Positions 35,961-49,930 are shown, counted from the first letter of the stretch. The stretch: 64,000 bases of DNA from Diphasiastrum complanatum (GCA_029204225.1 CM055094.1:68997055-69061054); one strand, 5' to 3'. Notes: generated by a model not told the origin, from the sequence alone. Numbers and translations are program-made.

Positions 35961-36020
35961 TGTTCATAAAGACTTTGTTATTATAAGTTAAACTATTGTG
36001 CTTGATTTTTGTTTCTTGTA

Positions 36021-36719
36021 GAAAAATTATTTTCAAAATAAAATATGGTGCACATGTGTCAAGTGTGATGGGCAGAAGATGCGTGAAAGACGCATTGTTG
36101 AAAATCATTTGTGGAAGTTTGGACGAAAAGAAGAAGGTCAACAATCGAATTTGGAAGATGTTGAGGTTTGTTAACTTTATATGATTGTTTTTTATTATAA
36201 TCTTCGTCAATATATATACGTCACTTATGGAATTTGTTTCATGTGTGTAGCCAATACATCGAATGCCATTCCACGGAGTTGATCCATCCATGTTTAGTTA
36301 TAATCAACGTCAAGTTTTGATAGACATGAGAAAACAAAGAATGAAACAAATTGAAGAGGCAAACACATTTGGGAAAAAGAGTAATCAACTTGATTCTAAT
36401 GATTATGACGATAAGGTGCAACACGATGAAGCAATGCACAACATGTTTGAATCTTACTTTGAAACAAATGAAAATGATGTTATGCATGTATCTTCTAATG
36501 AAAACGGAGATCACGAACAATTTGAGATGGACGAAGACGAGATTCTATTGCGCAAGGAGACAGACACTCCTTTATATCCTGGAGCATCCATTTCGAGACT
36601 AGTTACGTCAATTCTTATTCTAAACCTTCAAGCAACATACAAATGGAGTGATCGTAGCATGACATCTTTATTCGGGTACTTAACGCATAACACAACTATT
36701 GTACTTCATAGCATATTTA
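36021..36719 (+). pseudogene. CACTA (En/Spm) transposase gene, 5' exons
   Basis: Exon about 36,021-36,165 follows a TTTCTTGTAG acceptor and reads CTCVKCDGQKMRERRIVENH, like the transposase-associated domain. After an intron ending TGTGTGTAG (about 36,250) the next exon has MPFHGVDPSMF, an acidic linker, and DTPLYPGASISRLVTSILIL ... YKWSDRSMTSLF, the standard block before the tnp2 domain. It is cut at 36,719 by a reverse copia insertion and continues at 41,705. The product would be the DNA transposase of a CACTA element. Confidence 0.7.
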
Positions 36720-37032
36720 TGTGAGAGAACAATCGAGTTCCTGCAATAGATTACTTTACAAGTATGCTAGCAAGAACAGAATGAGAAAGATCACACAGAG
36801 CTCGCAATGATAAGATCATAAGTTACAGAAAGCCAAAAAGCATTCTCAAGATCGCGTGCTTCATTTTAAAAAATAGGTCCTATACATACACGTCGCTACA
36901 TCTACTTGCCAAGAAAGGCTTAACTTAGCGTTTCAGGTTCACATGACAAGAAAACGGTTTTAACTAACTATTCCTAACTATTGCTGTTATGCTTCACCCT
37001 GAATTGTAATTTGCCTGTAATGGTTTATATCA
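36720..37032 (-). repeat. 3' LTR of the copia element in CACTA
   Basis: Starts TGTGAGAGAACAATC and ends GGTTTATATCA on the + strand. Pairs with 41,359-41,657, from which it differs by scattered substitutions and small insertions. Confidence 0.9.
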
Positions 37033-37046
37033 ATCCCCAACTCAAT

Positions 37047-38652
37047 TCAAGGCGGAGCATACATATTTAGTCCTATCATATCTCTCAGCATTACAAATTT
37101 ATCTTTATTCAGAGCCTTGGTCATCATGTCTGCCATCATGTCTTTGGTAGGGCAATATTCCAAACTTATTTCATTCTTCTGTACTAGATCTCTAACGAAA
37201 TGGTATTGCATTTCAATATGTTTTCTCTTGTGAAAGCCCCCATTTTTGCACAAGAAGATACACCCTTGGTTGTCATTCTTCATCACCATTCTTTCGTTGT
37301 TTTGCCAATCTCACTATAGAGGTTCTTTATCCAAACATATTCCTTTGCTCTTTGACAAAGACTGATGTACTCTGCCTCAGTTGAGGAGAGTGCTACTGAT
37401 TTCTGTTTGATACTTCCCCAACTTATCGCAGTCCCATTCATGACGAAAACGTAGCCACTAGTTGGCTTTCGATCATCAACATCCCCTCCCCAATCCGAAT
37501 CTGCATATCCCAATATGTCTTCTCCTGATCCGGTGTAATGTAGTCCGTGCTTGATTGTCCCCTTCAAGTATCTGATCATCCGTTTGCATGCTCTCCAATG
37601 TTCTCCAATGTTCAATTCCAGGATTCTCGCTGAACTTGCTTAACTGCCCAACTCCTATAGCAACATCGGGCCTGGTACACACCATCACATACATTATCGA
37701 CCCTATCATACTTCTGTAAGGACACCTCTTCAATTCCTCTCGTTCCTCCTCATTCATCACACACATCTTGGCACTTAGCTTTACTCCTGGATCCAAAGGT
37801 ACCCCTAATGGGTTTGATTGAGACATTCCATATCTCTTCACTATGTTGTGAATGTATCTTTCTTGTGAGAACCACATCTCCCGGGATCCTTTGTTCCTTC
37901 TTACGTGTATCCCTAGGCAAAATTGCAGTTCACCCAGGTCCTTCATTTCAAACTCCTCGCCCAGCTCCTCCTTGCATGTTTTCAGCGAATGCAAGTCATT
38001 GTCTATGAGGATCATGTCATCTACATAGAGTGCTATGACATGTACTCGTCCTTTCTCCTGCCTGTAGAAGACTCTACTATCCGAGATACATCTCTTGAAT
38101 CCTTTCTCCATGAAATAGGATTCTATCCTCTCAAACCACACCTTGGAGGCATGCTTGAGTCCATATATTGCCTTCCCCAGTTTGCAGACCTTGTTCCCCT
38201 TTTTTCAAAAACCTTCTGGTTGTTGCATGTAGACCTCATCATGTAAAGTTCCGTTCAAGAACGATGTCTTCACATCTAAATGGTGTATCTCATAGTTGCA
38301 GGCAATTGCCCATGCCAACAGGATCTGAATCAATCCAATCCTTGCTACCAGAACAAACATTTTTTCAAATTCCATCTCCTCCACCTGAGTGTACCCTTTT
38401 GCCATGAGCTTGGCTTTGAATCTTTCTATGCCTCCCCTGTGCATCATGCTTGAGCTTATACACCCACCTGCATCCTATTGCTTTCCTCCCGCTTGGTAGC
38501 TCTATCAGTATCCATGCCTTATTTATGTGCGTCGATTCCATTTCTTCATCCATTGCAATCTTCCATTGCAATTTCTCCTCACTGATGCATGCCTCCTTGT
38601 AGTTGGTTGGTTCTAGATATTCTCTTTCAACTATCATGGCCATATCCATCAA
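37047..38652 (-). pseudogene. copia reverse transcriptase and RNase H (element in CACTA)
   Basis: RT starts near 38,640 (AMDEEMESTHINKAW, GCRWVYKLKHDAQG), changes frame at about 38,440, continues with LDVKTSFLNGTLHDEVYMQQ, and after a stop reaches ALYVDDMILIDND with the catalytic YVDD (about 38,020). RNase H (DILGYADSDWGGDVDDRKPT, SVALSSTEAEYISL, NDNQGCIFL) ends at 37,047 with MMADMMTKALNKDKF. Frameshifts near 37,600 and 37,285 break the domain. All catalytic motifs I looked for are visible. Confidence 0.85.
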
Positions 38653-38664
38653 TTTTTGTGGAGC

Positions 38665-39740
38665 TCATCTCACCCTGGTCGACCTTCTCAATTCGAGTTC
38701 CTGCTCCGTTGTTTCTTCGCCTGTGAGGTTGTCTCTGTCTCCTAGACTTGCCCCGTGATCCTCTTCCATCCTTCCCTCAATCTCACTTGATCTTTCTTGG
38801 TCGATACTCTCAGATCTTCTCGTTCTCTGACTCTTCTCATCAGACATTCCAGTACTGTCCAAAATTGCAATGATGGGTACATCCTCTCCTGGCCCCGATA
38901 CTCTTGGCTCCCTCGGCCGTTTTCCTTCAGATTCATAGCTCTCATCCTCGTTGAAGATGGCGTCTCTTGACACTATGAATTTCTTGTTGACAGGGTTCAC
39001 GAATTTGTAGCCCATCACTCCTTCAGGATATCCTACAAAAATGCACCTCTCTCCTTTGGCATCCAACTTCTTTCTTTTCTCCTTGGGGATGTGGACGTAT
39101 GCTAAACAGCCAAATACTCTCAAGTATCCCACACTAGGTCTCTTCTTGTACCATAACTCAAAAGGAGTCTTCCCCTTCACCGCCTTGGTAGGACACCGGT
39201 TCAATATGTGACAGGCCATGCTCATAGCTTCTCCCCATAAATCTTTGGCCAAATCCTTCTCGTGCAGCATACACCTCACCATTTCAACGATGGTGCGGTT
39301 CTTCCGTTCTACCACCCCGTTTTGTTGGGGTGTGTAGGGTACGGTGAACTCTCTCTTTATCCCGTTCAGGTTGCAAAAATAATCAAAATCCTTACTACGA
39401 TACTCACCCCTATCACACCTTAGCACTCTTATTTTCTTCCGGTCTGATTTTATGCCAGTGCTTTGTAAGCTTTGAAGCTCTTGAAAATCTGACTCTTGTT
39501 TTTGAGCAGACAAACCCTGATGGTCTTCGAATGATCATCTATGAAGAATACAAAGTATTTGGAGCCACCGATGGGTGATACATCCATCGGACCACATAGG
39601 TCAGAATGCACAAGCTCGAGTAGGTTAGTCGTTTGATCCGACGGATTTTTACACAATGGGAGTCTGTGTTGCTTGCCATACACACAAGCTTCACACCCCT
39701 CTTCACATTCCCTCAGATCGTAGTCATAATCTTCAAGCAT
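38665..39740 (-). pseudogene. copia integrase (element in CACTA)
   Basis: Zinc-binding part CEACVYGKQHRLP near 39,690, then HSDLCGPMDV (first Asp), a frameshift near 39,480, RCDRGEYRSKDFDYF (second Asp; RG replaces the usual NG/SG) and NGVVERKNRTIVEM (Glu). The C-terminal part GYLRVFGCLAYVHIPKEKR is intact, followed by an acidic linker to RT. One frameshift is the main lesion. Confidence 0.87.
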
Positions 39741-39743
39741 AGT

Positions 39744-40202
39744 TTATTTGGCCAGCCTCTGCAGGCTCCTTCCTCCGACATGGCCCATCCGTCTGTGCCA
39801 TAGATTATTTTTGCATTTCGATTCCAGAATTATGTAGGCTGATGATCTCTCAACAGTCCCTCCTTGTAGTTGATACAATCCACTCGACCCCATCCTGAAT
39901 CCTATCGCAATCACCTCCCCTTCATTCTTAATCATGCATTCCTGTCTCTCGAAGGAAACTTCCATCCCTTTGTCTATGAGTGATCCGACCGAAATCAGGT
40001 TCTTTGCCAGGTTCGGCACATGAAGTACCTCTTTAATTATTAGCTCTCCCCTCTTTCCTAGCCAAACAGCTATTGATCCGATACCCACCACATCCACCTT
40101 GCTTTGGTCCCCCACCGTGATCTCCCTCTTCTTGGTTACCAGCTCATATGTGATAAATTCCTTTCGTTCAAAAGTCATATGGGAGGTCACTCCGGAGTCC
40201 AT
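39744..40202 (-). pseudogene. copia protease and pre-integrase (element in CACTA)
   Basis: Active site MDSGVTSHMTFERKEF (Val replaces Ala of DSGAT; Asp kept), the flap-like VGIGSIAVWL, VLHVPNLAKNLISVG, and the pre-integrase NLWHRRMGHVGGRSL. Upstream, a TAG at about 40,207 separates it from gag; downstream, a stop near 39,742 separates it from integrase. Confidence 0.85.
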
Positions 40203-41198
40203 GTACTAGCAGTTGTCGATCGAGTCTGCCTCCTGCTGTTCCTCTTTGCTCAGTTTCACCACGCTTTCGCTCCTGTGATCAGACGATCCACTTGAGTCCT
40301 CACTCTATTCTTTGATCGGAACCATCAGTCCATAGACTTTTGGTAGTTCTTCCTCTTCTTCTTCCTCCTCAGCAAGATTTACCTGCGAAGTCTCCCCTTT
40401 CTTCTGATCCTCCTTTTTCTTCCGACAATCATAGATGAAGTGTCCAATCTGGTCACAATAAAAGCATCTCTTCGCGCTTTTCACTTTCTTGCCCTTGCTC
40501 TAAGATTTGCTCCCTTCCTGCCTTGCATTGTGTTGTTTTCCCTCCTTGATTTGCGCCTTCTTGAAACTGGATATCAGAGCCATCTCGTCTGCAGGTGGGT
40601 TCACTTTCCTTTTGGCTTCTTCTTGCAGCAACCTCCTCGTGACAAAATCAAGATCCAACCTTTCTTCGAATCCGTCCAAAGTCATGACCAGAGGATCGTA
40701 GCTCGCAGGCAAGCTTGTGATTAGTGTGTACACGAGTTGCCTTTTGTCCAGAATTGCACCTGCTGCCTCTATCTGCCTCCAGATGCTCTTAATCTTGTCA
40801 ATGTGAGGTGACATCAGGTCGCCTTCCATCATCTTGAGCGCATTCAGCTGCCTGTGTAGTGTCAGTATGATTGAGAAGCCTGCCGCCTCGTATGTCTTCT
40901 TTAGCAATTCCCATACTCCCTTTGCTGTCTCTGTGTCCCGAACTTGCGAAACAGCCGTGTCTCCCAACGCCATGCAGAGCACCATGTATGCTTTCGCCTC
41001 CTCCTGGTTTACGATTTCAGCCTGGGCTGCACTCTTTGCACGCCCTTCTCCATCAAGTTCGATAACCTCAGTTCCGTCAATCACTCCCCACAACCCCTTC
41101 TCTCTCAGTATGATCTTCAACTTCCAGCTCCATGCCGAGTAATTTGAGCCATCCAGCTGCTCTATCATTTTGAAGTCGAATCCGCTATTTGTTGCCAT
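40203..41198 (-). pseudogene. copia gag (element in CACTA)
   Basis: Starts MATNSGFDFKMIEQLDGSNY at 41,198 and is open for 232 codons through the UBN2 domain (GVWELLKKTYEAAGF, RLLQEEAKRK), then a stop at 40,500-40,502. The same frame continues with the zinc knuckle CFYCDQIGHFIYDC (about 40,450) and a Glu-rich stretch. Gag would form the particle; apart from single stops it is well preserved. Confidence 0.87.
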
Positions 41199-41342
41199 CT
41201 TCTAGTGATGCTTTCTAATCCTTCAAAATCGTCTTTTTCTTTAGCGTGGCTACCTCCGCATGTGATCTCCTCCAGCACAATCGATCATCCTCGGAATGAT
41301 TCTCGCTTTACACGTCCTACAGATCCTGGATCTACCGCACGT

Positions 41343-41356
41343 GTGGGCCCATAACC
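41343..41356 (-). promoter_or_regulatory. PBS matching the initiator tRNA-Met anticodon region (half-tRNA type)
   Basis: On the minus strand GGTTATGGGCCCAC follows the 5' LTR at two bases' distance. It is complementary to the anticodon arm of plant initiator tRNA-Met (GTGGGCCCATAACC), not to its 3' end. The same GGTTATGGGCCCA follows the LTR of Drosophila copia, which is primed by a cleaved tRNA half. Confidence 0.8.
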
Positions 41357-41358
41357 AT

Positions 41359-41657
41359 TGTGAGATAACAATCAAGTTCCTGCAATAGATTACTTTACAA
41401 GTATGCTAGCAAGAACAGAATGAGAAAGATCACATGGAACTCGCAATGATAAGATCCTAAGTTACAGAAAGCCAAAAAGCATTCTCAAGATCGCGTGCTT
41501 CATTTTCAAAAATAGGTCCTATACATACACGTCGCTACTACTTGCCAAGAAAGCTAGCGTTTCAGGTTCACATGACAAGAAAACGGTTTTAACTAACTAT
41601 TCCTAACTACTGCCATTATGCTTCTGAATTGTAATCTGCTTGTAATGGTTTCTATCT
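41359..41657 (-). repeat. 5' LTR of the copia element in CACTA
   Basis: Starts TGTGAGATAACAATC on the + strand and ends TTTCTATCT before the ATTTA duplication; the terminal A of the CA end has become T. Confidence 0.9.
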
Positions 41658-41704
41658 ATTTACATTAAGTTAATTTTTTTTCTTTTCTAATAACTCACAT
41701 TGCT

Positions 41705-44268
41705 CTTTTTTTAGGTTGCATCGAATACTTCCGAAAGAAAATGTGATACCTAAAACACGAAAAGAAGCACAAAAGATGATGACCGTGCTTGGAATGGATT
41801 ATGACACAATACATGCATGTCCAGAAGACCATGTTCTATATACATGCATGTCCAATGTATAACGCTTCACGTTTTCAAGATGACGTACAAGGGGATAAAG
41901 TGCCACGAAAAGTGTTACGACATTTTCCAATTATCCCACGATTTTGATGTAAATCTTTGGCACAACTAATGGATTGGCATGTCAAAAATTGATCTACGGA
42001 TGATGTGATGCGAGTACCAAGTGATTCACCTGCATGGAAACATATTGAAGACCAATGGCTCGAGTTTAAAAATGAACCTCGTAATTTGAGATTTGGCCTT
42101 GCTATGGATGGCATAAATCCTTTTAGCGTTCAAGCATCAACTTGGTCCACATGGCCAGTTGTGCTCGCTAATTATAACATACCTCCATGGTTGAGTATTA
42201 AAACAGGACACTTGTTATTGGCTTTATTGATTCTAAAAAAGTACAAGGCTAAGAACATGGATGTGTATCTTGCACCTTTGGTCGATGAATTGTGCATTCT
42301 TTGGAATGGTATTCATGCTTACGACATCTCGAGACCTTTACAACAAAGGAACTTCATTTTCATAGAATTCTAATGTGGACGATGCATGACTACCCCGGTT
42401 TAAGCGAATGTTCAGGTATCTATGAATCTAATCTGTTTTAGGGTTTAACGTTTGAGTATATTTAACTAAGCTTATGTTCAATTTGGTTTATGAACTATGC
42501 AGGTTTAACCACATCGGGTTACAATGCATGTTATATTTGTGGACCACTTTTGGAGGGTCGACATAGCACAAATATGTTGAAAAAAGTGGTGTACGAAAAT
42601 CATCGCAAATACTTGCCTCCTGGTCATCCTTTTCAAAGGTTAAATAGGCAATTTTTTGGAGGGCGAGGAGATAATCCTCTAACTATGCCACCACCCCCAT
42701 GCATGGGAGTAGCGGAATGGCATGGTGAATGGCTTGAACATCATGACATTAATTCTTCATGGAATAAATCCATTGATGGTATGAAACGGTTGTCTATTTT
42801 TCATAAATTACCCTATTGGAGGAATTTATTGATAAACCATCTATTGGAGCCTATGCACATATTCAAAAACGTCGGTGAATCCTTATGGAACCACATCATT
42901 GGCATAAAAGACAACTCCGTAGCTCGTAAAGATCTACAAGCGGCCGATGTGAAAAGACTCTATTGAATTCAATACACCGAAGGTGGAGATGAGATTCTAC
43001 CTAGCGTGCCATGGATTCTTACAAAAGAGCACTCTCATATATCAAACATGTTATAAAACAAATGAGAACTCCAACAGGCTATGCACATTCTTTATGCAAA
43101 TCATTTACCAAAGACAGTAAATTAAGTGGATTGAAATCGCATGATTGGCATAAGGTGTTGCAATTCATACTTCCACTTTCTATTCGAGGTCTCTTCAATG
43201 ATGACGTACGAAATACGCTTTACAATTTGTCATCAATGATTAGATTTGTATATTTTTTTAAGCATTTGTATAAATATGTGTTATTTTAATATTTTTATGT
43301 GTTAAACAACCTAATGTACTATCAATCTTGTAGGTGGATTTTCTCAAAAGAAATAAAAAATAGTGAATTGGATTCCATGAAAATCCAAATGACTGAAATG
43401 GTATGTTTGTTGGAAAGAAATTTTTTAACTTCCTTTTTGGATATACAAGTTCATCTTTTAGTGCATTTGGTTGAAGAAGTATCAATTGCAGGACCTGTGC
43501 ACACGAGATGGATGTTTTACCTTGAGCGCTTTATGAAAGTTTTGAAGGGCTTTGTGAGACAAAAGACAAGGCCATAAGGTAGTATTGCAGAAAGTTGGCT
43601 TGTACATGAATCTTTGTTTTCAATCACCAAAAAAATCTCACAATTGCATCCTACAAGTCCAATAATGTGGTGTGAAGAAGAAGATGAACGTGTTAAGGGT
43701 GAAGCACCACAAGAAATGGTGTGCAAAAGAGACTTTCACCTCAATTAAAAGAGAAAATTGACACGTTCATATTATATAATTGTGGACAAATGGAAAAGTG
43801 GATTTCAATGTATGAAGAAGCCAAAAAGGAAAGAAACATAACATTGAAACAAAGAAGAAATATCAACCGAAGAAGAAGAAGGGCGTTGGAGAATGACGAA
43901 CCTTTGGAGCCTTTACCTTCAAAATGCTCTCATGAATGGGTTTTTGATACGATGCTAAAAGCATCCAAAAACATAGAAGAAGTGACCGAATTAGAATGAG
44001 AATTTGTTCGTGGATGTGGATGGAAGGTTAGTGTAATATTGTTTTTGTACTACTCAATATATGAATAGTATTTCTAATTACACACATTTGTTTTTTTTTT
44101 TGTGTGTTTAAGTATACATCATACACTGCCATGTGGGCATATTGACACCATTACCGTGTTGAGAGAGTTGACAACAAGCGACGTACATATGATTGTGGTA
44201 TAATGGCCAACTTTCAACAAGAGAGTCATTCTAGTGCGAGAGACCCTAATGTCATTTTGAGTGACCTA
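41705..44268 (+). pseudogene. CACTA (En/Spm) transposase gene, tnp2 and DUF4218-like exons
   Basis: Continues the gene split at 36,719. After a TTTTTTTAG acceptor it reads GMDYDTIHACPEDHVLY, then (42,005-42,373) LAMDGINPFSVQASTWSTWP and MDVYLAPLVDELCILWNG, and (42,490-42,966) GYNACYICGPLLEGRHS, YWRNLLINHLLEPMHIFKNV: the tnp2 domain. 43,011-43,290 and 43,334-43,690 carry LKSHDWHKVLQFILPLSIRG and HLLVHLVEEVSIAGPVHTRW (DUF4218-like). A last piece (about 44,110-44,268) resembles DUF4216 (KRRTYDCGIMANFQQESHSS) and stops at the microsatellite. Frames change several times, partly at introns, partly by decay. The right CACTA end is not found. Confidence 0.8.
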
Positions 44269-46320
<2,052 letters not shown>

Positions 46321-46836
46321 ATTACAAATCTAATTATATACTATTACCAAACACTATCCTAAATAATACTAACAATCTATTACAAGACCATTCAAAACCA
46401 TATTCATACTAACAATATTCAAAACCATTCAAAATCAATGCAAAATTTAAAAACACATACACATATATTACACACACACACTCTATCTCTTTCTATCTTT
46501 CAAACTCTCTATCTCTTCTCAAAACAAACAAACAAACACCAACCTCAAACAAACAAACAAAAAGCAAAACAAACAAAAATCAAGCACCAACCTCATGTTA
46601 GATTTCCTATGCCCAGCCTTAAATAAATCGTTCAAGTAATGAGCATCCTGAAAAACCCGAAGGCCAACAACATATTTTTGGCCTTCACATTTTTTCCCCG
46701 TTGAGATTTTCTATGACTTGGAAATCATTTTAAGGCACCTTTGCCTTCTTCGCCTTTTTCGCCCCATAGCGAAAAAAGCGACACACTGGCATTTTTAAGG
46801 CACCTTCATCTTTTTTTGTCTTTTTCGCTCCATAGC
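46321..46836. other. AT-rich spacer with LTR-like words
   Basis: From about 46,720 it has AAGGCACCTT and TTCTTCGCCTTTTTCGC words like those inside the LTR at 34,370-34,680, so it may be an LTR scrap. No gene seen. Confidence 0.35.
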
Positions 46837-46848
46837 GACCTGGGGTTT

Positions 46849-46865
46849 GCGCCTGAGAGCGATAT
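46849..46865 (-). promoter_or_regulatory. shared leader motif ATATCGCTCTCAGGCGC (gene 1)
   Basis: Reverse complement of the motif also found at 51,004-51,020 and 51,511-51,527. It lies about 33 bases before the presumed gene 1 start and is part of a longer similarity (46,837-46,945 with 51,030-50,929 inverted). Confidence 0.55.
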
Positions 46866-46897
46866 TTGGAACTTCGGTTCTATTATTTTTATTTAAA

Positions 46898-48799
46898 ATC
46901 TCTACTTTTGAATCTAGTTTGCTTTCTTTTTTTTTAATGAATTTGGTATTACTAATAGGTTGGACTATTTGAAATCTCTTTTTTTTTTTTTTTTTTTTTA
47001 TTCTACCTTCTATAACTGAGGGCCTTGGTGTGAAGGCATTTTCTGAGGTATATCTCAGATTTAAGTCCCTACTCAGAGTTCCGTTATTCAGGTCTCAGAA
47101 TAAAGACATGATTCATTATCAGGACCTGGTGGCACTCGACAAGCATATCTACAAAGCTAAGCTTGACAGAATGTTTACCAAGTTACATAATGATTTCAAG
47201 TCTGTAGATGAGTGCCCAATTCATAATAAAAAATGTAGATTTGGTGATTTTCAGTCTGCTTTTGTTCGTTTTCTTTTGTTAAATATTTCTGACGATTCGG
47301 ACTCTATGCCCTCCACTTCTGAAGCAGCTTCTTCTAGTGGTACAAAGTTTGAAAAGTCAAAGATTGTAGATATAGATATCTTTTTTATTGACACGAGTGA
47401 TAATTTAGATGATTGTTCTGATTTTGATCCTGCTCGAAATAGGGCTACTTTTATAGGCCCTAGAGCACCCACTACCCTTTTTTCTTCTGATATATCTTTG
47501 ATCACTTTGCCTACTTATAATATAGATAATAATTCCTTTTTGACAATATCGGATATATTGGTTCTTTTTTACTTCACTGAAGCTGAGACTCTTTGCATTT
47601 TGAACAAAGAGCTTGATGAATTTTCGGATATAATTGATTTTGATGCTGATGATCTTCTCCCTGGTGTTGAAGATGTACATAATGATAAGTTTTATTCAGG
47701 GAAAGATTGCTTGAAAATGGTTGTGGAGGAAATGCGCAACAAAGAAGATGATCTACCTTCTGAGGAGGAGTTTCTTAGAATCCAAAGTCAACTTGGTTTT
47801 CCACGGCCAACTGTCTATTCACCAACAATATTGACATCGAAAGGTGGACATTGTATTGATGGAGAGACAATAATTAGAGAAGACAAAGTTGAATGCGTAA
47901 GTTTTTGTCTCTTATCAAGTACTAGTAGATTTGTTATGTCTAATTATATACTGGAGCTTACTTTGTTTTTTATCATTTCAGGAAACAATTTTCCTTGACG
48001 ATTTCGCAATTAGTCGAGGAGGGCAGACATTAGAGGAGTTCTAAATCCAAAAAAGACCCTTTGTAAAGATTTTTTTTATATTTTTTCTCAATTTTTTCTT
48101 ACACATGGACCAATCAAAACACTCAAATTTGAAATCTACGTAACGTAACTTTTTGAGTCCACATTTTGATTCCACACTAAAAATGGCATAACTTTTTAGT
48201 GGTAAGTCCAAATTTAGCAAAGTTTGGTGCATTGGAAAGTGCTCAACAAGGGAATTCCAATGATATGTTACATGGCATACTTTTGAACTACGATTAAAAA
48301 GTTATGGCAAGTCAAAGAAATATTAGTGTTATAATATTTTAATAATATAAACTACATCTTGCACGAATTCTTAAAGGGTCTTTTTGGAGCTCAAAAATCC
48401 TCTAATGGATCTTCTGCGGGAGAATTTTCAAGAGATCATGTACTCGGGCACTATCTAAAGTCCTTCAAGAATAATGAGATAAGTGTTGCCCATTCAAAGT
48501 TTCATCAACATGGTGAAACTAAGATTATGGCAATCAAGGCACTGTCTCATTTTCTTGGAGGACATAATTTTAATAAGGTACATAAAATAATTTTTGTAAA
48601 GAAAACTATTGCAGTTAAAATTTTAGAATATGGACCAGTGAATTCCATGTTCAGATCATCTCATTTTCCAGTGTATGCTACTTACGTTGATCTAAGTAAG
48701 CATGAAAACTATGAGCTATTGGATCCATACGAAAGAAAAAAATTGTTGCATGATTCTAAGTTACAACTTTCATTGAAAAAAATATCGGAAGCAGATTAG
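46898..48799 (+). pseudogene. gene 1 of the unusual block: unknown spliced protein, broken by a MITE
   Basis: The start is inferred from the second copy at 50,971, where ATG stands; here it is ATC at 46,898. A frame change in T-runs before 47,030 is followed by a long frame (SEVYLRFKSLLRVPLFRSQN, HYQDLVALDKHIYKAKLDRM, an acidic middle, EEEFLRIQSQLGFPRPTVY). Intron 47,897-47,981 (GTAAGT...TTTCAG) joins in phase to ETIFLDDFAISRGGQT. The MITE at 48,033-48,402 then interrupts. The rest reads FSRDHVLGHYLKSFKNNEIS and ends LSLKKISEAD at 48,799. No known domain is recognised. It could be a host gene or part of an unclassified element. Confidence 0.55.
48033..48402. mobile_element. MITE with TA target duplication inside gene 1
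   Basis: 370 bases flanked by TA (48,031-48,032 and 48,403-48,404). Terminal inverted repeats of about 35 bases: left GAGGAGTTCTAAATCC then AAAAAAGACCCTTT; right, read inversely, GAGGATTTTTGAGCTCC then AAAAAGACCCTTT. A second, inner inverted pair is TGGCATAACTTTTTA (48,184) and TAAAAAGTTATGGCA (48,294). It has no coding capacity. The TA duplication fits a Tc1/mariner (Stowaway-like) origin. Confidence 0.75.
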
Positions 48800-48848
48800 A
48801 TACTGCTGAATTGTACTTTGTAAATATTTTTATTGAATATACAAAATT

Positions 48849-49787
48849 CATGTGTTGAATTGCTCTGGAGTCTAGATACCAGAAATCGATATCTTGTTTT
48901 TCTTCAACTTTGGTCATGAAAGTTGCTTCATCTTCTTCTTCTTCTTGTTGTTGATTTGAGTGACTGGCTGTAGTACTATGTGCTTGTTGTTGGAACTATT
49001 TCTTCTTTTCGTTGTTGTACTTCAAAGTTCGGCAGTCCTTGATTTCGTGACCAGTCCTCTTACAGTATCTACAGAATAGTTTCTGCACAGGTTGGAATGA
49101 TGAAGAGCTTGAATTCGATCTCGGAACCAAAATTTGGTCCTGACTGAATATTGCTCATTTTGTCAGTAGAACCTGACTTTGTAGATCTTTTGGACCTAAA
49201 CTTCTGATTTTTTTAATGCAAAGCTTGAGGTTCCAATCCTGAGCCTGAGGAAGATGCTGATCTTCTGATCTCCTCTTGTAGGAGCAGCGAGATTACTCTT
49301 GATAGAGTGAGGTGCTCCTGGGTAGAAATAGCCATTACCCAATTTTTGTAGGCTTCAGGTAGACTCGTTAATATAGTCATGAGTGGATCGAAATCTTCTA
49401 TGACTGAGCCTGTTGCAGTCATCTACTCCATAAGATTTTTAAAAGTGTTGAGATGACTCGAAACACTATCTGCTTTAGACATTCTGAGGTTGAAGAATTT
49501 CTTCCTCGGATGGAGCTTGGATGTAACGTCTCTAATGTCGTAGAGAGTTGCTAGGATGTCCCATGCATCCTTAGTTGTCTGATCTAAGTGTCCTTGATGT
49601 TGAGGGTGATCATGGCAAATTTTTTGCCATCTCTCAGTCTCCACTTGGTGATGATGGTTGCATCACCTTCTGGTTTGAGTTCAATGCCATCAACGATGTC
49701 CCACAGTTCTTTGGCAAGAAGTATAACCTTCATCTTGAATTTCCAGAGATGTTTGTCAATGAGAGATGAACTAGATGATGGATCCAT
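48849..49787 (-). pseudogene. copia gag and start of protease
   Basis: Starts MDPSSSSSLIDKHLWKFKMK at 49,787; later pieces in other frames are DAWDILATLYDIRDVTSKLH, FNLRMSKADSVSSHLNTFKN and LTLSRVISLLLQEEIRRSAS. The zinc knuckle CRYCKRTGHEIKDC lies at about 49,070. It ends in the protease start FWYLDSRAIQHM, where Arg replaces the Gly of DSGA. Copia sequence stops at 48,849, right where the gene 1 3' flank ends. Confidence 0.8.
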
Positions 49788-49918
49788 TCTGATTGAACGA
49801 GATCGGTGGTAGAAGCAATGATTGTTGGAATACTGTTGGTTGTGCGTTTGCTAAAAAGTTGTCTTGATAGAAACAAGACTAATAATCTGCAGTATAAATG
49901 CAGATTACTAAAATGCGT

Positions 49919-49930
49919 GCTCTGATACCA
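49919..49930 (-). promoter_or_regulatory. PBS, initiator tRNA-Met 3' end
   Basis: Minus strand TGGTATCAGAGC directly next to the LTR at 49,931. Confidence 0.9.

Larger units (their letters stand above)
36720..41657 (-). mobile_element. Ty1/copia retrotransposon inserted in the CACTA gene (4.9 kb)
   Basis: Reverse orientation; LTRs 36,720-37,032 and 41,359-41,657; target duplication ATTTA at 36,715-36,719 and 41,658-41,662. All domains are present in order from right to left: gag, zinc knuckle, protease, integrase, RT, RNase H. The LTRs are similar but not identical, and pol has several frameshifts and stops, so it is inactive but younger than its host element. Its PBS is unusual (see 41,343-41,356). 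Confidence 0.93.
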
